Below are positions 1 to 7,852 of a stretch of 64,000 bases of DNA, piece by piece; the first letter of the stretch is position 1; the number at the start of each line of letters is the position of its first letter. The notes beneath the pieces are model-generated. The model was not told the origin of the DNA. It saw nothing but the letters and a program-made list of their open reading frames with translations, and ran no database searches. Source of the stretch: Nitrosospira sp. Nsp2 (lineage in GTDB: Bacteria; Pseudomonadota; Gammaproteobacteria; Burkholderiales; Nitrosomonadaceae); the NCBI RefSeq assembly GCF_003050965.1, contig NZ_QAOU01000002.1, positions 434,001 to 498,000 on the forward strand. The letters are read 5' to 3'. Made by a program: the position numbers and the translations under genes.

Positions 1-104
1 GCTCAGGCAAAAGACAAACCGATACCTGGAGCGGAAATTACGGCAGCAGGCACTGTAATGTATAGTGGGCAACCGAGCGGAGCATTGCCGCTTGAGGAGG
101 AAAT

Positions 105-311
105 ATGGGTGAATTTGCGATACTGCAATGGCTGATAGCGTCAACCATCTTTTTCGTCGTGCCATTTTGGAGGATCTGCAAGCGGGCCGGTTTCAAGCCC
201 GGCCTCTCGTTGCTCTCCCTGATTCCGGGAGGCATCCTGGTTCTCCTATGGATTATTGCCTTTGCAAAATGGCCATCCTCGCCCGGGGAGAAAAAGGCTA
301 TTGGCAATTGA
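105..311 (+). CDS. Small two-helix membrane protein, unknown function
   Basis: Encodes 68 residues. A strong ribosome binding site (gaggagg) lies 6-8 bases before the ATG, which argues that this short frame is real. Two hydrophobic segments are visible, at about residues 5-22 (LQWLIASTIFFVVPFW) and 34-54 (LSLLSLIPGGILVLLWIIAF). They are separated by a short basic loop (CKRAGFK), so a hairpin in the inner membrane with the loop in the cytoplasm is likely. The C-terminus is short and charged. I do not recognise a family and propose no function. The stretch before it (1-104) is open in one frame and could hold the end of another gene, but nothing identifies it. Confidence 0.6.
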   Translation: MGEFAILQWLIASTIFFVVPFWRICKRAGFKPGLSLLSLIPGGILVLLWIIAFAKWPSSPGEKKAIGN

Positions 312-726
312 GGAAAAGCTGTTCAGCCACACGTGCAGCCGGCGCGATTTCGAGCCTGGAATAGGAAGCATGGTTGCGCCGCGTTTTCTCCAATCCTAAA
401 TTAACATCTCTTTTACTGAGCCAAAAAAATCAAGTGCTGGATTCATTCGTCTACTTCGAAAGACCGTAGCCAGGCACATGCCGGATCCGTTATATGGCAT
501 TTGCCGCTTTGATAAGTTTAGGGGAGGGTGATGAATCCCTGAAGGAGAGAGGCATCCTCTCGTTGCAAGTAAGCGCGATGCAGAAGCGTGAGGGCGCCTC
601 GCAAGGCGAGAGCACACAACGCAAACGGACGTGCAGACGGAAAAACGGCCGCGATATGCCAGCGTGCACATGGGCCCGAGAGTGCACGCTGACCTGGGTT
701 TATTTTATTTCTGACTTGCTTTTGTT
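312..726. other. Intergenic region, no gene supported
   Basis: 415 bases between the small membrane protein and the end of the first RTX gene. Short frames exist on both strands but lack ribosome binding sites and recognisable protein character. The only clear structure is the hairpin at 660-691, listed separately. Confidence 0.5.
660..691 (-). terminator. Hairpin downstream of the first RTX gene
   Basis: A perfect 10-bp stem (cagcgtgcac / gtgcacgctg) with a 12-base loop lies 36 bases beyond the stop codon of the RTX gene. In the minus direction it is followed, after a G/C-rich spacer, by a run of five T. On the plus side it is followed by a T-rich stretch, so it could work in either direction. 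Confidence 0.5.
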
Positions 727-1530
727 TTAAAGAACTACGTCTATCGAGGGCCCCGATAGATCGAGGGGAGGACTGCCATTCAACTGAATCTGAAGATCGC
801 CCCCGGGACCGGATATATTTGCGGTCAGTACTCCCCCTGAGTAGGACAGCTGGCCGAGCGTAAACGCCTGGTTGCCCGCCATGCTGGCGTTGGCGTCAAC
901 GCCTGAAAGGTCGATCATGTCGCCTACGTTGTTCCCACTGCCATCGAAGTCGACAATAATGTCGCGGCTGGAATTATTAGGGCTCTCGTTTTGGGAATCG
1001 TAGTCAAATTTATCCCAGCCCGGTCCACCTACCAGTATGTCCTTGCCGCCGCCGCCCTTAAAGTAGTCATCCCCCGCATCGCCAATCAAAACGTCATCGC
1101 CCGAATTACCGTTAAAATTATCGTTGCCACCCTCGCCTTCGAGGATATCGTTCCCGTTCCCGCCGTCGAGCGTGTCGTTCCCGGCGCCGCCAAACAGAAC
1201 GTCGTCATCATTCTCGCCGTAAAGCCTGTCATTGCCGTTCCCGCCATTAAGGTTGTCGTAACCGATCCCCCCATATAGATCGTCGTTGCCGGTGTCGCCG
1301 TTCAGGTTGTCATCGCCAGCGTTCCCGTACAGGTGATCGTTACCCACATCTCCCTTAAGCGTGTCCTTACCGGCGTCCCCGTATAACTTGTCGTCGCCAT
1401 TTCCGCCACTGATAAAATCATTGCCGCCGTTTCCCCGCAGGGTGTCGTTGCCGCCAAAGCCGAAGATTACATCTTTGGAGCCCGTGCCGGGATAAGTGTT
1501 GTTGCTTCCATTTCCGAAATAATTTGCCAT
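727..1530 (-). CDS. RTX calcium-binding repeat protein (first copy)
   Basis: 267 residues, with no signal peptide and no hydrophobic segment. Residues about 20-165 are built of glycine/aspartate-rich nonapeptide repeats of the form GGxGxDxLx (for example GGNGNDRLYG), which fold into a calcium-filled beta-roll. The last 90 residues (DIIVDFDGSGNN..., ending in the hydrophobic DVVL) resemble the C-terminal domain of serralysin-type proteins that carries the type I secretion signal. Secretion by an ABC/MFP/TolC exporter is therefore expected, but no exporter lies in the window. There is no enzymatic domain, so an extracellular structural or surface role is more likely than a toxin. The start is preceded by a purine-rich leader (gaagagaggaagacaacc). 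It has a paralogue next door at 2522-3577. Confidence 0.85.
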   Translation of the reverse strand: MANYFGNGSNNTYPGTGSKDVIFGFGGNDTLRGNGGNDFISGGNGDDKLYGDAGKDTLKGDVGNDHLYGNAGDDNLNGDTGNDDLYGGIGYDNLNGGNGNDRLYGENDDDVLFGGAGNDTLDGGNGNDILEGEGGNDNFNGNSGDDVLIGDAGDDYFKGGGGKDILVGGPGWDKFDYDSQNESPNNSSRDIIVDFDGSGNNVGDMIDLSGVDANASMAGNQAFTLGQLSYSGGVLTANISGPGGDLQIQLNGSPPLDLSGPSIDVVL

Positions 1531-1626
1531 GGTTGTCTTCCTCTCTTCAGATTAAAGATTACATTACTTTTGTGTTTGCTCCCTCTCGTGACTTCCCTCT
1601 TGTGAAACTAGGGGTATGCAGGAATT

Positions 1627-1824
1627 ATGCCTAGAAACAATATTCTGAAGAACAAACCGTTGATTGATGACAATGAGGCCGTTTTTAACGCAATCCATGT
1701 CGTCTTAGTACGACAGGATCAGATTCAGGCCGCGCCTTTGGTCATTGATTTCGACAACCTTTGCTTGTCTCCCAAGGGAGACCGACTTCTACTGCTTAAC
1801 GCCAGTATGGTCTTTCCGCAATGA
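1627..1824 (+). pseudogene. ORF remnant duplicated upstream of both RTX genes (copy A)
   Basis: A 65-codon frame with no ribosome binding site. Its middle part (LIDDNEAVFNAIHVVLVRQ) matches the reading at 3706-3885 without any frameshift and with mostly conservative changes (V/I, V/L, D/E). A further piece after the stop (SSNRDDFDEPEI, near 1842-1879, in another frame) also matches copy B. This suggests decay of a once longer coding sequence present in two copies. Copy B continues into IPGPTVTYVNDRFARL, which resembles the start of a PAS/LOV domain. A short functional peptide cannot be excluded. Confidence 0.4.
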
Positions 1825-2412
1825 AAGCCAAGCCTTAGTTTTGTCGTCAAATCGCGACGATTTTGACGAGCCTGAGATAGGCTTCCTTCAATTTTTTCCT
1901 GTTCCCGCTCAGGATCATGCATGACGGGAACAGGCGGAGATGGGACTGATTAGCGGAGAGCAGCAACTCCGCTGTAGGATGTTGCTCATTGTAGAGGTCG
2001 CATATCGTTAGCCGCTATGTCGTTAGCGTCCGCAAGGATTTCTCGATTCTTCAATCAATTTTGAAAGGATATGGTATAGCTCTGCTCAAGATGGCCACGC
2101 CAGCGGCCGCCGGATCAGGTTGCGCAAAGGTATATAACCGGGGATGTGAGCCGGAAGGTTGCGGGCCCGGCTTGAAGCGGATGAAGAGGGAAGAGAAGGG
2201 CGTATGGGAATCTGTAAAAGCGTTTGCTCGGCAATAGGTTGTGCACGTCGAAACGCCGTTAGAAGCTACAGTTAGAAGCGGCAGGTTATGCGCCCAAAGC
2301 AGTCTCCTTCGTCCGGGCAACCCTCGTCATAAGGAAAGTGGAATGGCGGCAACTCGTAAATAAACCTGATGAATACAGCAAAAAAACTTTTCCTGGCAAG
2401 AAAATGAATGGA

Positions 2413-2464
2413 GGTCAGACCACATACTCGTGCTCTGCAATTAGAGCACCATTTGCGTCTGACC
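2413..2464. repeat. Nested palindromic element near the end of the second RTX gene
   Basis: An outer 8-bp stem (ggtcagac 2413-2420 / gtctgacc 2457-2464) encloses an inner perfect 7-bp stem (gtgctct 2430-2436 / agagcac 2443-2449). A run of six T follows on the plus strand at 2471-2476. The outer arms recall REP-like elements (GGTCAGACC type). It may also terminate the RTX transcript coming from the other side. Confidence 0.5.
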
Positions 2465-2521
2465 CCCACTTTTTTCCCCTTCTATTGTCAGAATCGTGCG
2501 TGGATCACCAAAAAACCCTTA

Positions 2522-3577
2522 TCACGTAAGAATTATATCGTCTGCAAGATTAACGGCAGGAGCGCCCGTCAAGCTGATTTGCAAATCGACAGCACCAGGA
2601 TCACCGATCACGTTGACATTCAAATTCCCATTGCCGGTGTTATACGTCACTTGACCGGCGGTAAGCGCTTGATGTCCGCCCGCATTCAAATTGCCGTCGA
2701 TGGCAGAAAGATTAATCTCATCCCCCGCGCCACCCCCATTGCCGTCAAAGTCGGTGATAACGTCGCGCATCCCAGCGCCCTGCGGGCTGTCAGTCGTCAG
2801 GGCGTAAACGAACCAGTCAAACCCGGCGCCTCCGGTGAGATCGTCCTGGCCGGCGCCCCCGATCAGAATATCACGGCCTGCTCCGCCGCTAAGCGTGTCA
2901 TCTCCGTCATCGCCGAGCAATACGTCATTACCTGCGTTTCCGGAAAGATTATCGTTACCATCGCCACCCTGGAGAAAATCGCGCCCGTTGCCTCCGGCGA
3001 TTGTGTCTCCTCCATTCCCGCCGAACAACGCGTCGTCTCCATTGCCGCCGCTAAGATTGTCGTTGCCATTTCCTCCATTCAGGTTGTCGTTGCCATCCCC
3101 CCCGGTCTGGGTGTCGTTGCCATCGCCGCCATAGAGGTAGTCGTCGCCATTGTCGCCGTCCAGGTCGTCGTTACCATCTGCACCATACAGATTGTCGTTC
3201 CCATTTCCCCCGGTCAGGTCGTCGTTCCCATTGCCCCCGTTCAGGTAATCGTTGCCATCGTTGCCAACCAGGTCATCGCCACCATCTCCTCCCACCAGGT
3301 TGTCGTTGCCAGCCCCCCCGTTCAGATCGTCGTTCCCATTGCCGCCGTCCAGGTCGTCGTTGCCATTCCCGCCATTAAGGGTGTCGGTACCATTTTCACC
3401 TTTAAGGACGTCGTCACCATTCCCACCATTTAGAAGATCGTTACCGTTTCCCCCGACGATAAAGTCTTCTCCACCCGCTCCCGACAGGGTATCGTTACCG
3501 CCTTGTCCAAAAATATTGTCGTCGTTGCCATTGCCGGTAAAGCTGTCGTTAAAAGCAGTTCCAAAAAAATTTGCCAT
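2522..3577 (-). CDS. RTX calcium-binding repeat protein (second copy)
   Basis: 351 residues. The N-terminus (MANFFGTAFNDSFTGNG) mirrors that of the first copy (MANYFGNGSNNTYPGTG). Nonapeptide repeats of the type GGNGNDDLN run from about residue 22 to 250, roughly 80 residues more than in the neighbour. The C-terminal region (DVITDFDGNGGGAGDEINLSAI...) is homologous to that of the first copy. No signal peptide is present, so type I secretion through a C-terminal signal is expected. The extra length appears to be repeat expansion, with many near-identical GGNGNDDL units in the middle. The strong codon bias of the repeats makes a long but meaningless antisense frame. Confidence 0.85.
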   Translation of the reverse strand: MANFFGTAFNDSFTGNGNDDNIFGQGGNDTLSGAGGEDFIVGGNGNDLLNGGNGDDVLKGENGTDTLNGGNGNDDLDGGNGNDDLNGGAGNDNLVGGDGGDDLVGNDGNDYLNGGNGNDDLTGGNGNDNLYGADGNDDLDGDNGDDYLYGGDGNDTQTGGDGNDNLNGGNGNDNLSGGNGDDALFGGNGGDTIAGGNGRDFLQGGDGNDNLSGNAGNDVLLGDDGDDTLSGGAGRDILIGGAGQDDLTGGAGFDWFVYALTTDSPQGAGMRDVITDFDGNGGGAGDEINLSAIDGNLNAGGHQALTAGQVTYNTGNGNLNVNVIGDPGAVDLQISLTGAPAVNLADDIILT

Positions 3578-3687
3578 GATTGATTTCCTCGAAGTTAAAA
3601 ATAAAATTTTAATTTTCCAGCTCGTCTCCCTCTCGTTCCTCCCTCTTGCGGAAGTAGGGAACGCATGATCTATGCCTGGATAAAATT

Positions 3688-3885
3688 TGCTATAGAAACA
3701 GCCACTTGATTGATGACAATGAGGCTGCTTTTAAAGCAACAGGTGTCATCTTGCTACGACAGGAAGAGATTCAGGCAGGCCCTTTTAGCCTTAATATTCC
3801 GGGCCCTACGGTGACGTATGTCAACGACAGGTTTGCGCGGTTATTTGCCGCAGCACACCTTTCTCTCTTGATCACAAACACTTAG
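3688..3885 (+). pseudogene. PAS-like ORF remnant upstream of the second RTX gene (copy B)
   Basis: In the frame starting at 3691 the sequence reads YRNSHLIDDNEAAFKATGV and then continues LLRQEEIQAGPFSLN IPGPTVTYVNDRFARLF before a stop at 3883-3885. There is no ATG or ribosome binding site. The PGP-x-x-x-YVND-x-F pattern is typical of the first strands of PAS/LOV domains. The aligned copy A at 1627-1824 lacks this part. A second matching piece (SSNRDKLDESEI, 3889-3926) follows in a different frame. I read this as a decayed fragment of a sensor gene duplicated together with the RTX gene. Confidence 0.4.
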
Positions 3886-4276
3886 CGGTGTCGTCGAACA
3901 GAGACAAACTGGACGAGTCTGAGATATTTCTTTACGCGGTACCGTTGGGTCGCAATGCGGCGAGAACAGATAAGAAACAATGACGAGCTGGCGTCGCTTT
4001 ATGAAACTGGCTTAATCGCGATAAGGGAGACAGAACTCTATACGGATGGCTCCGAGGCACGGGATTCGGGGAGGAGATGGAGGAGCTTGAAATCGAAGCA
4101 GCGAATCCGGAATCCATTCTTCCAATCAGGATCCATTTGAAGATTTTCGATCGCTTATTTAACATAATATACATTATGCGCAAATCCCGGGAGTGAATTA
4201 AGCCGACGAACCAATTAATTCATCTTATGTGCGATGGGCAACAGAGCATTCGAAGCGCATCGGCCAGAATAATGCA

Positions 4277-4354
4277 GGCACCTACTTTTTTCTCCCTCTT
4301 GTAGTAGGTGCCACTGACCCGGCATAGGCCAACTACTCCTTGCCGGGTCTTTTT
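4277..4354 (+). terminator. Tandem hairpins with T-run (end of an unassigned plus-strand transcript)
   Basis: The first hairpin is ggcacctac (4277-4285) / gtaggtgcc (4304-4312). Three bases later comes gacccggca (4316-4324) / tgccgggtc (4341-4349) followed by TTTTT. The second is a textbook intrinsic terminator. No supported gene precedes it within 350 bases on this strand, so it may end a small RNA starting somewhere after 4140. Confidence 0.7.
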
Positions 4355-4548
4355 CATTTCCGTGCACGCCGTGCCAAGGCACATATCGTTCGGATGCCTG
4401 CCTGTCTATTCGAATGGTTAGCCGGCTGGCAACAACCAGGCAATATGGAAATCGAACCCGGCGCATGCGTATTTTCAACGCAGGCTATTTTTTTTCTGAA
4501 AACACCGTTCTATAATTCCAGAACCCGCCCTCAATGGAAGGAAAAGAC

Positions 4549-5067
4549 ATGAGAGTTATAGTCCTGACCGTTTTCATGGCCTTGATTACCAGCTCCGCCC
4601 ATGCCGTCGATCCTCCTCCCCTCTATCAGCAAGGCGATCCTGAAAACCGCTTCCGCGAGGCACAACTACATGTCAAGGAGTTGATGAAAGCGGGAAAATA
4701 CAAGGAAGCATCCGCGTTCATGTCCGTGTATCAAAAACTGGCTTGTGAAGCCGGGGAGCAGAAAGCGGGCCGCAGCACAGCGGAAGGCGCAGCCTATTGC
4801 GCAAACAAGCACAACCAGGCCGGAATGAGCGGCAATGTGCTTCAAAGACAACAGGAACGGCTCACTGCCGAATCGATATCCTCCAACACCCTGGCTCCCG
4901 GCATCACGATGATGCAACGCCAGATCCCGGGCTCCCCGACCCTGCTGGATGGCTCGGCGCCGTCCCTTCTTATGTTCGATCCGCGAACAGACCCCGGCGG
5001 TTCCGGTTCCAGTTCCAGTTCCCGAAGTGAGCGCCGCACCGCTGACCCCTGGACGGGCGCGCCTTGA
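4549..5067 (+). CDS. Secreted protein of unknown function
   Basis: 172 residues from the ATG at 4549, chosen because ggaagg precedes it by 5-8 bases and because it opens directly into a signal peptide (MRVIVLTVFMALITSSAHA, cleavage after AHA). An in-frame ATG five codons upstream is less likely, as it overlaps that ribosome binding site. The mature part begins with a charged helical region (residues 30-85) containing two cysteines (LACEAG, AYCANK) that could form a disulphide. It ends in a Ser/Gly/Pro-rich, probably disordered tail (GGSGSSSSSRSERR). I do not recognise the family. It stands alone, between the terminator at 4354 and the NrfJ-like gene on the same strand. Confidence 0.65.
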   Translation: MRVIVLTVFMALITSSAHAVDPPPLYQQGDPENRFREAQLHVKELMKAGKYKEASAFMSVYQKLACEAGEQKAGRSTAEGAAYCANKHNQAGMSGNVLQRQQERLTAESISSNTLAPGITMMQRQIPGSPTLLDGSAPSLLMFDPRTDPGGSGSSSSSRSERRTADPWTGAP

Positions 5068-5282
5068 AAGATGGCGGCGTCCGGCTGAAAACTATAGCAG
5101 TAACCCTATTCGATTTTCTTGCGGTGCTTGCACGCTTGGTTCTCCCGCTCGTATCGACGGCCATCTGGAGACCTGATGCCTGACCCCCGGGCAGGCGTAT
5201 ACCCATTGGCATTGTTGGAGTTGCGGGATTAGCGGTGTATTATGCCGGCTCTGAAAAATATTCAACCGAACGGAGGCTGGAT

Positions 5283-5627
5283 TTGAAAACAACTCAATTG
5301 GCAGTGGCTTTTTTCATAGGGCTCGCGTCCCTGAGCCCCCTTCATGCGCTGGCGGAGAAAGCCGCAGCTAACAGTGCAAATGCAGCGGCTGGCATGGCGG
5401 CGAATGAAGGCAAGGTTCTTTCCACCCTGGACGCGCCTGGATATACGTACATGGAGATTGCGAATACTGAAAAAAAGTTCTGGATTGCGGCTCCGACCAC
5501 CCGCGTTAAGGTCGGCGATCGAGTGCGTTTCGAGCAGAGTCTGGTGATGAAGAATTTCAACAGTAAAACTCTCAACCGCACCTTTGATCAGATCATTTTC
5601 GTTAATTCAGCAACGGTCGTTAACTAA
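5283..5627 (+). CDS. NrfJ-like small periplasmic protein
   Basis: 114 residues. I chose the TTG at 5283 because ggagg lies 7 bases upstream and the product then begins with a clean signal peptide (KTTQLAVAFFIGLASLSPLHALA). An ATG at 5235 in the same frame would put 16 charged residues in front of the signal. The mature protein contains the pattern GKVLSTLDAPGYTYMEI ... WIAAPTTRVKVGDRVRF, typical of the small beta-barrel family found with NrfJ and some c-type cytochrome clusters. The function is not established and a role in redox or metal handling is only inferred. It converges with uvrB, with 40 bases between the two stop codons. Confidence 0.65.
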   Translation: MKTTQLAVAFFIGLASLSPLHALAEKAAANSANAAAGMAANEGKVLSTLDAPGYTYMEIANTEKKFWIAAPTTRVKVGDRVRFEQSLVMKNFNSKTLNRTFDQIIFVNSATVVN

Positions 5628-5667
5628 AGAGAATTTACCTTAACGACACATTGCAACTAGCTGAAAA

Positions 5668-7761
5668 TTAATGTGAAGGAGCAGCTCTTCGCTTGGTGTG
5701 GGTTCTGACTGCGTCCGACTGATCTACCTCAGGTTCTGGTTCAACAAATCCAACGAAGAGCTTGTTTTTTAACTTCTTTATCTCGTCTCGATACTCCGCA
5801 GCGTGCTCGAACTCGAGGTTCTTCGCGGCGGCTAGCATTTGCTTTTCCAATTGCTTGATTTCCTTGGCGAGCTGAACTTCGCTCATGGCATCATAACGCG
5901 CTCGAACTTGCGCCGCTTTCAGTTGCTGTTGGGCGGTTTCCATGCTGTAAACGCCGTCGATCAGATCCTTGACGCGTTTATGCACGCTGCGAGGCGTAAT
6001 GCCACGTTCCTGGTTGAACACCACCTGTTTGTTGCGCCGCCGTTCGGTTTCATCCATAGCCAGCCGCATTGAATTTGTGACCCGGTCGGCATAAAGCAGC
6101 GCCTTGCCGTTAATATGACGCGCGGCGCGGCCGATGGTTTGTATCAGCGAACGCTCGGAACGGAGAAAGCCTTCTTTGTCGGCATCAAGTATGGCAACCA
6201 GCGATACTTCCGGAAGGTCCAGCCCCTCGCGTAGCAGATTGATGCCCACCAGTACATCAAATTTGCCGAGCCGAAGGTCCCGGACGATTTCCACACGTTC
6301 CACTGTATCGATGTCGGAGTGGAGGTAGCGCACCTTGATCCCATGGTCGGAAAAGTAGTCCGTCAGGTCCTCGGCCATACGTTTGGTCAAGGTCGTAACC
6401 AGTACCCGCTCGTCCTGCGCAGTGCGCAGATGGACTTCCGACATGAGGTCGTCCACCTGTGTGCTGGCGGGGCGAATTTCGATCTGCGGGTCCACCAACC
6501 CGGTCGGACGAACCACCTGCTCCACCACCTGGCCGCTATGCACACGTTCAAACTCTGCGGGCGTCGCGGAAACGAACACCGTTTGCGGCATAATTTGCCG
6601 GAATTCATCGAACCGCAGCGGCCGGTTATCAAGCGCCGAAGGCAAACGGAAGCCGTAGTCCACCAGGTTCTCCTTGCGCGAGCGGTCACCCTTATACATC
6701 CCGCCAATTTGCGGAATGGTGACGTGGCTTTCGTCGATGACCATCAGCGTGCCCGGCGGGAGATAGTCCATCAAAGTGGGTGGCGGCTGGCCAGGCAGCT
6801 TTCCAGACAAATGGCGGGAATAGTTCTCGATCCCCTTGCAGAAACCCAGTTCATTAAGCATCTCCAGATCGAAACGGGTGCGCTGCTCGATGCGTTGCAA
6901 TTCGACCAGTTTGTTGTGCTGGTGAAAAAACTCTATGCGGTCCCTTAGCTCCGCCTTGATTGTGTCGATGGCCCGCAAAGTAGTGCTCCTCGGAGTGACA
7001 TAGTGACTGGAAGGATATACCGTATAGCGCGACACCTTTCGTAGGGCCCGGCCAGTAAGTGGGTCGAACAGTGTCATGCTCTCGACTTCGTCATCGAACA
7101 GGGATACCCGCACCGCGGTTTCCGAGCTTTCGGCCGGAAAAATATCGAGCACGTCTCCCCTCACCCTGAACGTACCGCGAGCGAATTCGAAATCGTTGCG
7201 TTCATACTGCATTTCCGTCAAACGCTGTATAGCTTCGCGCTGGGTAATTTTCTCGTGTTCACGCAGATGCAGGATCATCCCGTGATAGTCCACCGGGTCA
7301 CCTATCCCGTAAATACATGAAACCGTGGCAACGATAATCGCGTCATCGCGTTCCAGCAGCGACTTTGTGGCGGAAAGCCGCATTTGTTCGATGTGCTCAT
7401 TGATGGCGGAGTCTTTTTCGATGAAGAGGTCGCGCGAGGGAACGTATGCCTCGGGTTGATAATAGTCGTAATACGATACGAAATACTCGACCGCGTTTTC
7501 CGGGAAGAACTCCCGCATCTCGGCATAAAGCTGCGCGGCAAGGGTTTTGTTCGGAGCCATGATAATCGCCGGGCGACCCAGTCGTGCAATCACATGGGCC
7601 ATGGTGAAGGTCTTGCCTGAACCGGTCACTCCCAGCAAGGTCTGGAACGCCAGTCCGTCCCCTACCCCCTCCACCAGCTTTTCAATCGCTTCTGGTTGAT
7701 CGCCGGCCGGCTCGAACACTTGGTGCAGTTTGTAAGGACTATTGGGGAAGGTAACGATCAC
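5668..7761 (-). CDS. uvrB: Excinuclease ABC subunit B (UvrB)
   Basis: 697 residues, slightly above the usual 670-680. It is the damage-verifying helicase of nucleotide excision repair: it is loaded by UvrA, wraps the lesion strand and recruits UvrC. Walker A GVTGSGKT is at residues 44-51. The beta-hairpin that inserts between the strands is recognisable ([12 protein letters not shown]), as are the helicase motifs [18 protein letters not shown] and QTIGRAARH. The C-terminal UVR domain ([10 protein letters not shown]...EYRDEIKKL) that contacts UvrC is present. The last 25 residues are a basic extension. The gene is divergent from the aminotransferase, and the 91-base gap carries both promoters. 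No LexA box is obvious to me. Confidence 0.97.
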   Translation of the reverse strand: MIVTFPNSPYKLHQVFEPAGDQPEAIEKLVEGVGDGLAFQTLLGVTGSGKTFTMAHVIARLGRPAIIMAPNKTLAAQLYAEMREFFPENAVEYFVSYYDYYQPEAYVPSRDLFIEKDSAINEHIEQMRLSATKSLLERDDAIIVATVSCIYGIGDPVDYHGMILHLREHEKITQREAIQRLTEMQYERNDFEFARGTFRVRGDVLDIFPAESSETAVRVSLFDDEVESMTLFDPLTGRALRKVSRYTVYPSSHYVTPRSTTLRAIDTIKAELRDRIEFFHQHNKLVELQRIEQRTRFDLEMLNELGFCKGIENYSRHLSGKLPGQPPPTLMDYLPPGTLMVIDESHVTIPQIGGMYKGDRSRKENLVDYGFRLPSALDNRPLRFDEFRQIMPQTVFVSATPAEFERVHSGQVVEQVVRPTGLVDPQIEIRPASTQVDDLMSEVHLRTAQDERVLVTTLTKRMAEDLTDYFSDHGIKVRYLHSDIDTVERVEIVRDLRLGKFDVLVGINLLREGLDLPEVSLVAILDADKEGFLRSERSLIQTIGRAARHINGKALLYADRVTNSMRLAMDETERRRNKQVVFNQERGITPRSVHKRVKDLIDGVYSMETAQQQLKAAQVRARYDAMSEVQLAKEIKQLEKQMLAAAKNLEFEHAAEYRDEIKKLKNKLFVGFVEPEPEVDQSDAVRTHTKRRAAPSH

Positions 7762-7852
7762 GGGTATAATTCGCGGGCTCTATTTTTCAAAAATTTTTTC
7801 GTTTCAAATTTTATCACGCGGGCTTAGCTCGCATGGGTGCAAGGATCCTATC

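Larger units (their letters stand above)
1531..2521. other. Region between the RTX genes: duplicated upstream segment, ORF remnant, palindrome
   Basis: 991 bases without an intact recognisable gene. The first 350 bases (to about 1880) are collinear with 3578-3927. They contain the leader and promoter region of the first RTX gene and a remnant ORF at 1627-1824 on the plus strand. From 1880 to 2400 I see nothing I can support. A nested palindrome at 2413-2464 lies just beyond the end of the second RTX gene. Confidence 0.6.
3578..4548. other. Long intergenic region: duplicated RTX upstream segment, ORF remnant, hairpins
   Basis: 971 bases. The part up to 3927 is the second copy of the RTX upstream segment (see 1531-2521). 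3928-4200 holds only weak short frames. 4200-4354 ends in two hairpins and a T-run and may be the end of a small transcript. 4355-4548 precedes the secreted protein and should hold its promoter, though I cannot point to clear boxes. Confidence 0.6.

Noticed and set aside
991-1278. Open frame on the plus strand opposite the first RTX gene
   Set aside because: The same antisense artefact of the nonapeptide repeats.
2408-3433. A 341-codon open frame on the plus strand opposite the second RTX gene
   Set aside because: Its composition (repeats of VVVAI/VVVPI) is simply the antisense reading of GGNGNDDL repeats. It has no ribosome binding site and no family character.
3955-4140. 61-codon plus-strand frame in the long intergenic region
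   Set aside because: No ribosome binding site and no conserved character. Kept as non-coding, although it ends not far before the putative small RNA.
6319-6948. 209-codon plus-strand frame inside uvrB
   Set aside because: Lies entirely within a well conserved gene on the other strand; its composition is that of an antisense frame of G/C-rich coding sequence.
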